A stretch of DNA of 21,981 nt, taken from the IMG/VR virus record IMGVR_UViG_3300030104_000542, positions 2,325 to 24,305 of that record, one strand, 5' to 3'. The notes beneath the pieces were generated by a model. It was given only the letters and a program-made list of their open reading frames with translations. It was not told where the DNA came from and did no database searches. Positions 1-7,332 of the stretch are shown here, one piece after another (within the stretch, counting starts at the first letter, position 1; the number at the start of each line of letters is the position of its first letter). The position numbers and the translations under genes are program-made. The DNA is from a virus.

Positions 1-541
1 AAGTATTAGTCAAATTAGCTTTAAGATCATAAGCTACCATTGGGTGTATCACTGCTGATACTGCGTCCATTGATACTCCAGCATTTCTTACATTTGCAAT
101 CGCTTGAAATACAAGTGCCGCACTTAAAGCCGCATCTGCCGCACCTACTGCTGTACTAAAGCCATCAAATAATGCTGTTAAATCTTGGTCTTGTTTTTTT
201 GCAATCGCTTCTCCAAATAATTTACCAATATCTCCAGCAACATTTCTTGGTGCAGAGTTTCTTGCTAAATCTGTAAGAGTAGTCATGATTCCAACTTCTG
301 ATGCTGTGATAGTCACAGAAGATGGGTTGATTGCAGTGTTAGATAAATCAGTAGCTTCATTTACCGCCGCCGCAGATACTGCCGCATAGATAGGAACTTC
401 AACTGACTTTCCACCACCTGTTATAGCATAGTTCTTTACAAGTGGTCTCATAATAGATTGTTCACTTGCTACGAATAATGCTTCTGCAACGATTTCAGTA
501 TATAGTTCTGATACCGTTGACGATGTTGTTTCGTTTGCCAT
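1..541 (-). CDS. Major capsid protein, N-terminal 180 residues (cut by window edge)
   Basis: The reading frame opens at ATG 541 and runs without a stop to the window edge, so the C-terminal part lies outside. An AAAGG Shine-Dalgarno precedes the start. The visible part begins MANETTSSTVSELYTEIV and continues with a region rich in Ala, Ser and Thr, including 'VEVPIYAAVSAAAVNEATDL' and 'TTLTDLARNSAPRNVAGDIG'. This resembles the N-terminal arm and start of the core of HK97-fold capsid proteins of marine phages. It directly follows the scaffold-like gene (11 bp gap) in the usual order portal, minor head protein, scaffold, capsid. That order is the main support, together with the composition. A head decoration protein is the less likely alternative. 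Confidence 0.8.
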   Translation of the reverse strand, partial: MANETTSSTVSELYTEIVAEALFVASEQSIMRPLVKNYAITGGGKSVEVPIYAAVSAAAVNEATDLSNTAINPSSVTITASEVGIMTTLTDLARNSAPRNVAGDIGKLFGEAIAKKQDQDLTALFDGFSTAVGAADAALSAALVFQAIANVRNAGVSMDAVSAVIHPMVAYDLKANLTNT

Positions 542-552
542 TTTATTTACCT

Positions 553-1257
553 TTATTTATTAGTTAAGTTTATTTGTACCGCACCTGAATCTCGTTTTTT
601 CCTATATTCTGAATAGGCTTGACGATCTTCTGGTTTCGATAAGTCCAAGTCCTGTAAGTTAAAGGGTTTAACAGTTTTGCCACCAATAGCACTCTGGCTT
701 CCTGAACCAGACATAGACCCTTTACGGAAGTGTGGGTTGCTATCTAAAAACTCTTTTACTCTATCTTCAAGAGTTAAAGGTTTTCCACTTTTGTTATATC
801 GTACATTAGAATTATTATCAACTACTTCTATATTACCATCATCATTATATTTTACTTCTTCTTTTAACAAAGAAACTACCTGACTTGGATTAATGGCATT
901 ATTAGATGATGCAATAGAAAGTATTGAATTATCTACCTTTTCTTTTTTAATTTGATTTTTATATTTCGATAATTCTTCTTCTTTTTCTTTTATTCTTTCT
1001 TGCATAATCTTTTCAATATCAGCTTTAGTTTTAGCTTCTTCTAATTGTTTCTGCCTTAAAATTTCAGCTTTTTGTTTTTCTTCCTCTTGAAGTTTTTTCT
1101 CATATTTACTTTTTTCTGCTTCAAGTCTTGATTTGATTATGTTGTCTAGTTGTTCTTGTGTAAAAGTATTTTGTTTTGTTTCTTCTACTTTTACTTCTTC
1201 TTTTGGTGTTTCAGTTTGTTGCGTTTCAGGTGCAACTGCCTTTGTTTCTTCAGACAT
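553..1257 (-). CDS. Capsid scaffold-like protein (Glu/Lys-rich coiled coil)
   Basis: This 234-residue protein has an acidic, Glu/Gln-rich N-terminus and then a long charged helix (about residues 35-115) with the Glu/Lys/Gln pattern of a coiled coil. The C-terminal third is Ser/Gly-rich and carries 'KPFNLQDLDLSKPEDRQAYS'. The make-up and the position, immediately before the capsid gene and after the minor head gene, match phage scaffolding proteins, including the DUF4355 type. Scaffolds guide capsid subunits into a prohead and then leave. The start at 1257 has a clear AGGAGA Shine-Dalgarno six bases upstream. No protease motif was recognised, so a protease-scaffold fusion is not supported. Confidence 0.75.
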   Translation of the reverse strand: MSEETKAVAPETQQTETPKEEVKVEETKQNTFTQEQLDNIIKSRLEAEKSKYEKKLQEEEKQKAEILRQKQLEEAKTKADIEKIMQERIKEKEEELSKYKNQIKKEKVDNSILSIASSNNAINPSQVVSLLKEEVKYNDDGNIEVVDNNSNVRYNKSGKPLTLEDRVKEFLDSNPHFRKGSMSGSGSQSAIGGKTVKPFNLQDLDLSKPEDRQAYSEYRKKRDSGAVQINLTNK

Positions 1258-1265
1258 TGTTTCTC

Positions 1266-2258
1266 CTATATTATTAGTTCGCCTTTGCTGTCATACCAAT
1301 CAGGATTGACATAAGACCATTGATGACGACAGTTATAACCACCACGAACAACTAAAGGGTCGCCAGATTTTTTACCTGACCAACTTCTACTTGCCCATAT
1401 TCTTCTGACTTCATCAACTGTGAAAAGTCCATCTTTTCTTTTAGGTTTTATTACACCATTTATGATGTTTCTGCAAATATCTCTTGTTGTAGGAATTACA
1501 TCTCCATAGTATTTAACAAATGTAAGTCCAGCATCTTGTGACTTATTAAAATTTAAAGTTGCATCAAAATCACGCAAAGAATCATTTAATATCTGACCAG
1601 CATATCTTTTCATGTTTTCTCCAGCACGATCTCTTGCAAATTTAGATTGTAATGTTTGTATTGATTTATCAACCTCTGCTTGTTTTGATTTCTTGTATTT
1701 ATTCTCATTTATAAAATTTACTAATCGTTGAATTTCTGGGTCATCTGAACTAGCATAGATGCCATTTATTGTTTGTCTTAATTCTTTTTCAAGGGTTGCA
1801 AAATCACTTCCAACTAATGTATTCTGGTACACCTTTTCTGATAATTTTCTTGTAAAAGTATTTGATACATCTTTAAACTGCGTGAAATATTGTTGTTTTA
1901 AATTCTGCACTAAAGCTAAATCTCCTTTTGTGAGTTCCTGAAACTCTACTGGTATATTACCTATTCTTTTAAATGCTTTTTCAATTCTTTTAGCTTGTTT
2001 ATTAAAACCCTCTCTTACAACTGTATCTGACCAATCTAAATATTCTCTTTCTAAAATAAATTTTATTCTTGGTCTTATTGCAATAGCAGATTGTAGTTCT
2101 ATTAACTTACCATCTGTTAAAGGTAATCGACTTGCAAGAGATACTACTTCTCTTTCTATTCTATCTAATGTTGCTACTAATGATTTATAATATTCTGCTT
2201 CAGCAATTTCTATTTGCTTGATTCTATAAAGTGTTGAATCTTTGACTATATCTGACAT
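1266..2258 (-). CDS. Phage head morphogenesis / minor capsid protein (SPP1 gp7-Mu F type)
   Basis: This 330-residue protein is mostly helical in its first two thirds. It ends with the conserved C-terminal block of phage head morphogenesis proteins: 'DICRNIINGVIKPKR', then 'WASRSWSGKKSGDPLVVRGG' and the GGYNCRHQW motif at residues 306-314. Conserved Cys, Arg and His in this motif are typical of the SPP1 gp7 / Mu gpF family, whose members bind the portal and are packed in the prohead in few copies. It lies three bases after the portal stop, with a TAATGAATG junction implying coupled translation. The motif and the position between portal and scaffold make this call firm. The exact role in this phage is unknown. 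Confidence 0.85.
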   Translation of the reverse strand: MSDIVKDSTLYRIKQIEIAEAEYYKSLVATLDRIEREVVSLASRLPLTDGKLIELQSAIAIRPRIKFILEREYLDWSDTVVREGFNKQAKRIEKAFKRIGNIPVEFQELTKGDLALVQNLKQQYFTQFKDVSNTFTRKLSEKVYQNTLVGSDFATLEKELRQTINGIYASSDDPEIQRLVNFINENKYKKSKQAEVDKSIQTLQSKFARDRAGENMKRYAGQILNDSLRDFDATLNFNKSQDAGLTFVKYYGDVIPTTRDICRNIINGVIKPKRKDGLFTVDEVRRIWASRSWSGKKSGDPLVVRGGYNCRHQWSYVNPDWYDSKGELII

Positions 2259-2261
2259 TCA

Positions 2262-3674
2262 TTAAATCTGCTCTTGCTCTACTTCTTGATCTTCTTGTTG
2301 TGGCTCATCTTGTGTAAACTCTCCAACTTCAGACTTTTGGTCTATTTCTTCAAAAATTGTATTTAACTTCTCATCATCATCTACAACTGCTCTAGCAATT
2401 TCTTTATCAACTTCTTTGCTAAATGTAGGAGAGCCAATACTCATAGCTTTTGCTTGTTGGAAGTAAATTAGATCAGAAGCATAATCTCTAATGTTAAATG
2501 AGTCTGGGTAATTTATCTCGCCATCAAAAGTAGCATTTTGGAATTGTGCATATAATCTAAATAATTGTTCTTCTGCTATTTGTAAGTTATCTGCTTTTTC
2601 TGATAGTCTTGCATTTAATAATTCAAATTCTGTTTGTAAAGCTATACCAGATGATACTGCTTGTTTAGTAGTTCTTACTGCACCGGTATGTGCAATTCTA
2701 TTTATAGACTCTACCTTGTTATTTATTGAGTCCATTATTGCAGTTAAGTTTTGACCAGATGGTTGTAGTAAATATGGTTTTAGATTTGGCTCTAATTCAT
2801 CAGGCATTTCTATTACTGCACCAGCACCAGCACTTGCATTTACACTAGGAGTTTTAACTAATGATGGGTGGTTAGTTAATCTGATTAATTGTTCCATTTC
2901 AGAGTATTCATTGTAGATAGATTTTTGTAAGTCAGCTATATCAGTAAGGTCTGATTGACCAATGCCACGTTTGTGAGATTTAGCATTGTATAAAATAACT
3001 GCTGGTATTTTGCCAATCAGGTTATCGGCAGTATCTATTATTGTCGGTGGCTCTCTATCTGGCATATAGACAGTTTCAATTCTATCAGGATACCAAAGTC
3101 GCATATATGTTCCACCATCTTTATCTACTTCTTCTCTAATTTTAAGATAGTCCAAATAATACTTACCATTTACTTCTCTTTTAAAATTCCAATCTAAAAC
3201 ATTTTCAGGAGTCACGATTGATAAATATGGTCTAATATCTTGTTCTAATTCTTCTGCTCTCGTGTTTGTTGTGACTCTAGGTTTATCTAAAATCATAAAA
3301 CAATGACCATAAATTGATGCGTAGTTTTGTGCTTGTTTAATTACTGAGTTTAAATTGTTTCCGTCTAGGTCTGCGTCTTTTAAGAATGATTCTAAACTAG
3401 GTTCTTCTGCTAGAGAACCAAAATCTCTGCTTGGTCTTACTCTAAATAAAAACGATGAATAGATTTGAATAATATTTTTACAATGATTATCACATGGAGT
3501 GTTTGCAAGTCTTTGATTAAATTCGTTATCTAATTCTAAATTATATCTGTTAAGGTATTGACCAATCATATAGTCATATCCACCATTGTATGATCTGATA
3601 TAGTATTCCCAGTTATTAACAGTTTGCTGATAGTCTTTGTGAACTTCTAATGCTTGATCTCTTGAATATGCCAT
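2262..3674 (-). CDS. Phage portal protein
   Basis: This 470-residue protein lies between the large terminase and the head morphogenesis gene, the standard portal position, and has the length usual for SPP1 gp6-like portals (about 450-500). The centre has 'ADNLIGKIPAVILYNAKSHK' and 'SDLTDIADLQKSIYNEYSEM', the pattern of portal wing/stem regions: a polar beta section, then a long helix around residues 245-265. A second helical part (residues 300-390) contains the usual Thr/Ser and Gln-rich 'TTKQAVSSGIALQTEFELL'. The C-terminus is acidic and Gln-rich. Portal rings form the DNA entry channel at one capsid vertex and dock the terminase. No single catalytic motif exists, so the call rests on context and overall pattern. 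Confidence 0.85.
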   Translation of the reverse strand: MAYSRDQALEVHKDYQQTVNNWEYYIRSYNGGYDYMIGQYLNRYNLELDNEFNQRLANTPCDNHCKNIIQIYSSFLFRVRPSRDFGSLAEEPSLESFLKDADLDGNNLNSVIKQAQNYASIYGHCFMILDKPRVTTNTRAEELEQDIRPYLSIVTPENVLDWNFKREVNGKYYLDYLKIREEVDKDGGTYMRLWYPDRIETVYMPDREPPTIIDTADNLIGKIPAVILYNAKSHKRGIGQSDLTDIADLQKSIYNEYSEMEQLIRLTNHPSLVKTPSVNASAGAGAVIEMPDELEPNLKPYLLQPSGQNLTAIMDSINNKVESINRIAHTGAVRTTKQAVSSGIALQTEFELLNARLSEKADNLQIAEEQLFRLYAQFQNATFDGEINYPDSFNIRDYASDLIYFQQAKAMSIGSPTFSKEVDKEIARAVVDDDEKLNTIFEEIDQKSEVGEFTQDEPQQEDQEVEQEQI

Positions 3675-3677
3675 AAT

Positions 3678-4913
3678 TTATTTAATTGTCCATCTTGTTG
3701 GAGAAGAAAAATTAGCCTGTGTAGTTAATGGTTTTAAATAATCAATCATATAACCAAGAGCATCGTTCATGTGATCGAATCCATCTTCCTTATCAGGAAT
3801 ATTTGTATTCTCCTTGTATATTTGTCTTTGTAAACCTTTTATCAATGTTTTGCAAGATTGTGAAACAAAAATATGTCTTTCTCCTTTAGAATCTTTTAGC
3901 CTACTATTAACTGCATTGACCCTATCTCGTATTGCTGGGTGTTTGTGTTTTACCTTAACTTTAAATCCAGCATTTTGTAATATTGATAAATCAGTACGTC
4001 CACCAGCAGATGTTTTTCTTTGTTTAGAAGCTGGGTCAGGATATATAAATATTTGCATTTTAGTTCCATATCTATCTCTTATTTCTTGCACCATTTCATC
4101 AGTATTAGAGCCATAAATAATAACTTCATCTACAAAATAAACTTTATCTTTTTCAATCTGTCCTACACAAGCAGACATTGGGTCAACGTTAAAGTCCATT
4201 CCTATATGTAAAGGTTTAGTCCAATCTATTTGTCTTTTAACAACATTATCTACTGGGTGGAAATTATAATAAACAGCACCAGCATAGTTTTCAAATGTAC
4301 CCTCAAACTCTTGTCTAAAAGTTCTTATATCAATATCTTGTTTAGCTTGTTCTATTTCTTCTTCAGTGACCATACCACCATCAATAGTAGTATATTGAAA
4401 AGACTCCCAATCATCATCTTGTTTTCCTTTTAAATACATTTCATAACTCCAATTACCATAACCTTTTGGAGTTCCACACATAAGCACATGGCCAAGTCTA
4501 TCTGATATTGATGCTCTCAATACTTCAAACCAAGTTCGTTTATCTATATCTGCAAATTCATCTAATATTAAAAAGTCTAATCCTGTACCTCTTAATGAGT
4601 CGTAATTATCTGCACCCTTTAATGATATTTGACTATTTGTTTTTCTAATAGTTATAGTCATTGTAGTTTCGTTTATATCCTCAATCCAATTAAATAGATT
4701 AAGCATTTCTTTAAGAGTACCCCAAACAATCTCTTTTGCCATTTTAAAAGTAGGTGCTACATACCAGATTTTACGATTGGGTTGAGATGCATATTTCATC
4801 ATCTCTGTTACAGCTAAATAAGTTTTACCAAATCTACGACCACTAATTAATATTCTAAATCTAGCTTTCGATTGACTTACTCGAAGTTGTGGTTTTGTTA
4901 GAGATATTTTCAT
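3678..4913 (-). CDS. terL: Terminase large subunit (packaging ATPase and nuclease)
   Basis: This 411-residue protein has an N-terminal ATPase with Walker A SGRRFGKT (residues 24-31), Walker B LDFLILDEFAD (112-122) and a coupling motif CGTPKG (146-151). A C-terminal RNase H-like nuclease follows, with acidic residues in HIGMDFNVD (Asp240, Asp244), VDE (261-263) and DHMNDALGYM near residue 380. It pumps phage DNA into the prohead through the portal and cuts it. I chose ATG 4913, because the frame opens further upstream only at TTG 4922 and the family begins close to this point. The upstream small gene overlaps its 5' end by 53 bp. The TerS-like gene is about 2 kb upstream rather than adjacent. 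Confidence 0.95.
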   Translation of the reverse strand: MKISLTKPQLRVSQSKARFRILISGRRFGKTYLAVTEMMKYASQPNRKIWYVAPTFKMAKEIVWGTLKEMLNLFNWIEDINETTMTITIRKTNSQISLKGADNYDSLRGTGLDFLILDEFADIDKRTWFEVLRASISDRLGHVLMCGTPKGYGNWSYEMYLKGKQDDDWESFQYTTIDGGMVTEEEIEQAKQDIDIRTFRQEFEGTFENYAGAVYYNFHPVDNVVKRQIDWTKPLHIGMDFNVDPMSACVGQIEKDKVYFVDEVIIYGSNTDEMVQEIRDRYGTKMQIFIYPDPASKQRKTSAGGRTDLSILQNAGFKVKVKHKHPAIRDRVNAVNSRLKDSKGERHIFVSQSCKTLIKGLQRQIYKENTNIPDKEDGFDHMNDALGYMIDYLKPLTTQANFSSPTRWTIK

Positions 4914-5112
4914 TACAACCAAATTTTATATAGATATTAAATTTATTAACATCTTCTTTGCCCAACTCAACAATTTTATCATAAGCCTTTGTATATCCAT
5001 CAAGCATACAACTATAACCATCTATATAAGTTTTTTCAAATTGATGTGGTGGCAAACAAGTTGTTTTACCCTCTACAATTGCACACATTATTATTGTTAA
5101 GACATATTCCAT
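4861..5112 (-). CDS. Small probably exported Cys-containing protein
   Basis: This 83-residue protein starts with a short hydrophobic segment (MEYVLTIIMCAIVEG) and has four cysteines after or within it (residues 10, 19, 35 and 66). That suits a secreted or periplasmic protein stabilised by disulphides, or a membrane-anchored peptide. The start at 5112 has a strong AAGGA Shine-Dalgarno at suitable spacing. The last 18 codons lie inside the 5' end of the terminase gene in another frame. I recall similar small proteins in uncultured marine phages but know no function. Two more short proteins with hydrophobic starts and paired cysteines lie in the same cluster (5262-5474 and 6242-6448). Confidence 0.6.
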   Translation of the reverse strand: MEYVLTIIMCAIVEGKTTCLPPHQFEKTYIDGYSCMLDGYTKAYDKIVELGKEDVNKFNIYIKFGCNENISNKTTTSSKSIES

Positions 5113-5260
5113 CTACTTTTTCCTTTTGTATTTTCGGTGTGTTTGAACTCGCCAAGTCCAATGGAATATTGCCCTTGTTATCTTCTCTATTGTTTTTAAC
5201 ACCCAATCTATCATTAATAAATCTCACTTCGTTTTCGTATGTCCTATCTTCGTCAATCAT
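5066..5260 (-). CDS. Small polar protein of unknown function
   Basis: This is a 64-residue Asn/Asp/Lys-rich, soluble-looking protein beginning MIDEDRTYENEVRFINDRLG. It has no membrane segment, and two cysteines lie near the end. Its start is one base after the stop of the 70-residue gene upstream, which favours translation by reinitiation since no clear Shine-Dalgarno is present. Its final 47 bp overlap the start and ribosome-binding site of the next gene. I do not recognise the family. The first 25 residues look protein-like. The end (NNNNVCNCRG) lies in the overlap and is less convincing, so the real extent may be shorter only if a sequencing error hides an earlier stop. Confidence 0.5.
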   Translation of the reverse strand: MIDEDRTYENEVRFINDRLGVKNNREDNKGNIPLDLASSNTPKIQKEKVDGICLNNNNVCNCRG

Positions 5261-5261
5261 A

Positions 5262-5474
5262 TTATTCTAAAATTAATTTCTTAATACTTTTACTCCCATC
5301 TATATTATCTTCTAATTCTGCTTTAGATTTAATACATTGATACTCAACATTGTCGTCAATTTTTCTTGATGCAACTCTTTTACCTTTTAAACATTCTGAC
5401 ATAGATGGTTGTATTCTATGTTCTTTAATTTCATTATTTACAATCATTAATAAAGCTACAACAGTTTCAATCAT
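5262..5474 (-). CDS. Small Cys-pair protein with hydrophobic N-terminus
   Basis: This is a 70-residue protein. The N-terminus MIETVVALLMIVNNEIK is hydrophobic and could be a short signal or anchor. The body has two cysteines about 19 residues apart (ECLKGKR and YQCIKSK), which could form one disulphide. The start overlaps the stop of the upstream gene as TAATG, a classic coupling junction, so the frame is well supported. Its build resembles the proteins at 4861-5112 and 6242-6448, though I see no clear sequence identity among them. I recall relatives in marine phages without a known role. Confidence 0.65.
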   Translation of the reverse strand: MIETVVALLMIVNNEIKEHRIQPSMSECLKGKRVASRKIDDNVEYQCIKSKAELEDNIDGSKSIKKLILE

Positions 5475-5833
5475 TAGTGGGTACCATTCTTTCTTACTTT
5501 ATCTTTTAATTTTTCTATATCAGCTAATGCTTTTTCTAATTGTTTCTCAACGTGTTCAAGCATAACTTGATTGTGTATATTTTTATCTAACAACTCTTGA
5601 TGTTTCTCTACTGTTTCATATAAATCTTCTAATAATAAAAACTGCTCTTTATCAACTGTTGTCTGTTCACTAGCTTTTAATAAATCTGCATTCATTAATT
5701 CTCTTGATGTTTCTAAAGATGTGAGTCTTGCAGTGATTTCAGTATATGCAAATATACCCATAGCAACTCCAACAATTATACCAACCATATTTTTAATTGG
5801 CATAGCAACAGATGTATTTTCATTTAATTTCAT
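5474..5833 (-). CDS. Membrane-anchored coiled-coil protein
   Basis: This is a 119-residue protein. A single membrane segment lies at about residues 15-30 (NMVGIIVGVAMGIFAYTEI). A long charged helix (residues 35-115) with Leu/Glu/Lys heptads follows, as expected of a coiled coil. The layout fits a type II inner-membrane protein with a periplasmic coiled coil, as in inner-membrane spanins or host-exclusion proteins. However, it lies far from the holin and endolysin genes, so a lysis role is only a possibility. The start overlaps the stop of a 35-codon gene as ATGA, and its own stop overlaps the next start as TAATG. This shows it is part of one translated chain. Confidence 0.7.
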   Translation of the reverse strand: MKLNENTSVAMPIKNMVGIIVGVAMGIFAYTEITARLTSLETSRELMNADLLKASEQTTVDKEQFLLLEDLYETVEKHQELLDKNIHNQVMLEHVEKQLEKALADIEKLKDKVRKNGTH

Positions 5834-5937
5834 TTCTTCTTCCTTTTCTTCTTAGGCTTATCTAAAAACATATTATCTACCCAAGCACACCACTTGTCTA
5901 ATGTTCCAAATATTAAATAACAAAATTTATCTATCAT
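5830..5937 (-). CDS. 35-residue amphipathic mini-protein with Lys/Arg tail
   Basis: The frame reads MIDKFCYLIFGTLDKWCAWV, then DNMFLDKP and a basic tail KKKRKKK. Both ends form 4-bp ATGA overlaps with neighbours: ATG 5937 with the TGA of the upstream basic protein, and the TGA at 5830 with the ATG of the membrane coiled-coil gene. Such exact joints at both ends are hard to explain unless this is a gene. The aromatic, amphipathic first half with two cysteines and the cationic end suggest an inner-membrane-associated peptide. I recall similar mini-proteins in marine phages. No function is known. Confidence 0.7.
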   Translation of the reverse strand: MIDKFCYLIFGTLDKWCAWVDNMFLDKPKKKRKKK

Positions 5938-6221
5938 ATTCTAAAACCTTTTTTCCAAGATTGTACTGCCCAATAAACAGGAGTTGTATTAAGTTGCTTT
6001 CCTGATCTTCTAGCTTTAGCCAAGATAGGACGAAACCTTGCCATGAATGACCTCTGCCTAGCTGGTATATTTTTTTTAATAGATAACTGTTTACTACCAA
6101 ATCTTACAACTTGAACTCTGTTTGTTTTTCTATTTTTAACATATACTGCAAATTTTTTAGAACCACTTGGTGTTCTAAATGGTTTATTTAGTCTAACAGT
6201 TCTACCTTTGTATTTAGCCAT
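5934..6221 (-). CDS. Small basic phage protein of unknown function
   Basis: This is a 95-residue, very basic protein starting MAKYKGRTVRLNKPFRTPSG, followed by 'SKKFAVYVKN' and 'QVVRFGSKQLSIKKNIPARQ'. The first 60 residues follow a pattern I recall in many marine phage and cyanophage proteins of about 70-90 residues. Those often end with a Cys-containing segment that is replaced here by 'YWAVQSWKKGFRI'. No catalytic motif is visible. The charge suggests binding to DNA or to acidic head proteins. It ends in an ATGA overlap with the 35-residue gene. No strong Shine-Dalgarno was seen before ATG 6221. Confidence 0.7.
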   Translation of the reverse strand: MAKYKGRTVRLNKPFRTPSGSKKFAVYVKNRKTNRVQVVRFGSKQLSIKKNIPARQRSFMARFRPILAKARRSGKQLNTTPVYWAVQSWKKGFRI

Positions 6222-6241
6222 GAGAAACTAAATATCATAAA

Positions 6242-6448
6242 TTACTCACAAATAAAACCTTGAAAAGTACCACGACCATCATTTAAGAACCAAGCATTTT
6301 TATCGCCATCATAAGTTGCTATCTGTTCTCTATGGTCATTACCAAAATCCATACAATCGTAAACATTCATTGGTCTTGTAAATTCTAATCTTTCTTTAAT
6401 TACTTCTCCCTCAAAACTTAATAGTAATAATATTAAATATTTGCACAT
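6242..6448 (-). CDS. Small probably exported protein
   Basis: This is a 68-residue protein with a hydrophobic start MCKYLILLLLSFEGEV, suited to a short signal peptide. Its body is small and polar with cysteines near residue 32 and at the penultimate position (FICE). The start overlaps the upstream stop as TAATG. The body phrase 'MNVYDCMDFGNDHREQIATY' resembles nothing I can name. Because the start and the N-terminus are both sound, I take it as a real gene for a secreted or periplasmic peptide of unknown role. Confidence 0.6.
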   Translation of the reverse strand: MCKYLILLLLSFEGEVIKERLEFTRPMNVYDCMDFGNDHREQIATYDGDKNAWFLNDGRGTFQGFICE

Positions 6449-6654
6449 TATCTTTTAAAATGTCTTTGTCGCCATTTATTGCAAACATAAGTATCTCGGA
6501 CTCCTCTAGTTCTCCATAGACCGCAAAAGTATCTTTTTTGACTAAATAAACCACAACTTCCACAACTCCCTCTACCAGTTGATGGTCTATAATCCTGTGG
6601 CATTTGATAAGGTATCATTTCTCCATTAGGATAGAAATTACTTCGCTTGTCCAT
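6448..6654 (-). CDS. Small four-Cys (zinc ribbon or Fe-S-like) protein
   Basis: This is a 68-residue protein with cysteines at residues 31, 34, 44 and 58 in the arrangement CGSCGLF, CGLW and YVCNKW. This CxxC-x9-C-x13-C spacing with aromatic neighbours resembles small rubredoxin-like or HiPIP-like metal-binding folds found in phages and in glycyl-radical enzyme small subunits. Zinc or iron-sulphur binding is inferred from the cysteines only. The C-terminus is basic. It overlaps the upstream coiled-coil mini-gene by 17 bp and joins the next gene by TAATG. Confidence 0.65.
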   Translation of the reverse strand: MDKRSNFYPNGEMIPYQMPQDYRPSTGRGSCGSCGLFSQKRYFCGLWRTRGVRDTYVCNKWRQRHFKR

Positions 6655-6814
6655 TTTCTATTAGTTTCCTTAAATCTTTTGCTATGGTTAATGCTTTGTT
6701 TAGTTTTCGTAAAGCTATATCTCTTTGAATCTTAACTTGGTCTAACTCTAATCTAGCTTGATCTCTTTGTTCTCTTAATTTTAAAAATGTATTTTCTCCT
6801 ATTGGCTCTGGCAT
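6638..6814 (-). CDS. 58-residue helical (coiled-coil) mini-protein
   Basis: The frame from ATG 6814 reads MPEPIGENTFLKLREQRDQA and goes on as one long helix rich in Leu, Arg, Lys and Gln to residue 58, ending at a TAA at 6638-6640. The start has an excellent AGGGAG Shine-Dalgarno seven bases upstream, and the 17-bp overlap with the next gene is typical here. A regular heptad-like Leu/Ile pattern suggests a dimeric coiled coil. No family was recognised. Confidence 0.65.
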   Translation of the reverse strand: MPEPIGENTFLKLREQRDQARLELDQVKIQRDIALRKLNKALTIAKDLRKLIENGQAK

Positions 6815-6815
6815 A

Positions 6816-6968
6816 TTATCTCCCTTGTTGGTTATATTTTTTATATGATCTGCGTTTGTTTTTATTCATAGATGACATCTTAACTCTACCACCACCTATT
6901 GAAGTTCTTTTGTGTTTTTTTTCATAGACAACAACTTGTCCAAATACATTACCTTTTTTCTTCGCCAT
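6816..6968 (-). CDS. 50-residue basic mini-protein
   Basis: The frame from ATG 6968 reads MAKKKGNVFGQVVVYEKKHK, then RTSIGGGRVKMSSMNKNKRR and a basic end SYKKYNQQGR. The stop TAA at 6816 lies one base before the next start, and the 5' end overlaps the TerS-like gene by 20 bp. The Lys/Arg content and the phrase SMNKNKRRSYKKY recall small basic proteins that I know only as conserved marine-phage hypotheticals. Its end also supplies the Shine-Dalgarno (AGGGAG) for the following gene, consistent with coupled translation. Binding to nucleic acid is a guess from charge. Confidence 0.65.
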   Translation of the reverse strand: MAKKKGNVFGQVVVYEKKHKRTSIGGGRVKMSSMNKNKRRSYKKYNQQGR

Positions 6969-7332
6969 CTATTTCTTCTGCTTTAGCATCTATAATTAAT
7001 GGTAAAGGCTCAACAATAGACTCTGTTTGAGTTCTATCTTTCATACCTAAATAATTCTTACTTAACCAAATTTGCATATTGGTATTATCTTTTTTAACTG
7101 CTTTATCCCACATCTTTTTACGTAAACTAGCTTTTCCTTTTTCTTTGTATTGTTCGATAATTTCGGCATAATTTCTTTTTAAAGTTCTAGCAGATACATT
7201 TAAAACACTTGCTATTTCATAATCAGGACAACCAATAGATGCTAAATTTTTTAATATTTCTATATCTACAATTATTTTAGGTCTACCAGCACCTTGTCTT
7301 TTAACTGTCTTATTTGCCTTATTTTTGTCCAT
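6949..7332 (-). CDS. Terminase small subunit-like helix-turn-helix protein
   Basis: This is a 127-residue protein. GRPK at residues 17-20 leads into a helix-turn-helix (about 24-56: LASIGCPDYEIASVLNVSAR followed by TLKRNY). A conserved tail 'GKASLRKKMWDKAVKKDNTN' and 'MQIWLSKNYLGMKD' follows. This is the usual build of small TerS-like or homeodomain-like DNA-recognition proteins, which bind the packaging site and hand DNA to the large subunit. The end is acidic. The gene overlaps the methyltransferase gene by 14 bp. It lies about 2 kb upstream of the large terminase gene with ten small genes between, so pairing with it is inferred from family, not adjacency. A plain transcription regulator is the alternative. 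Confidence 0.75.
   Translation of the reverse strand: MDKNKANKTVKRQGAGRPKIIVDIEILKNLASIGCPDYEIASVLNVSARTLKRNYAEIIEQYKEKGKASLRKKMWDKAVKKDNTNMQIWLSKNYLGMKDRTQTESIVEPLPLIIDAKAEEIDGEEKR

Noticed and set aside
4914-4922. TTG 4922 as terminase start
   Set aside because: It adds only three residues to the ATG 4913 start. Family members begin near the ATG.
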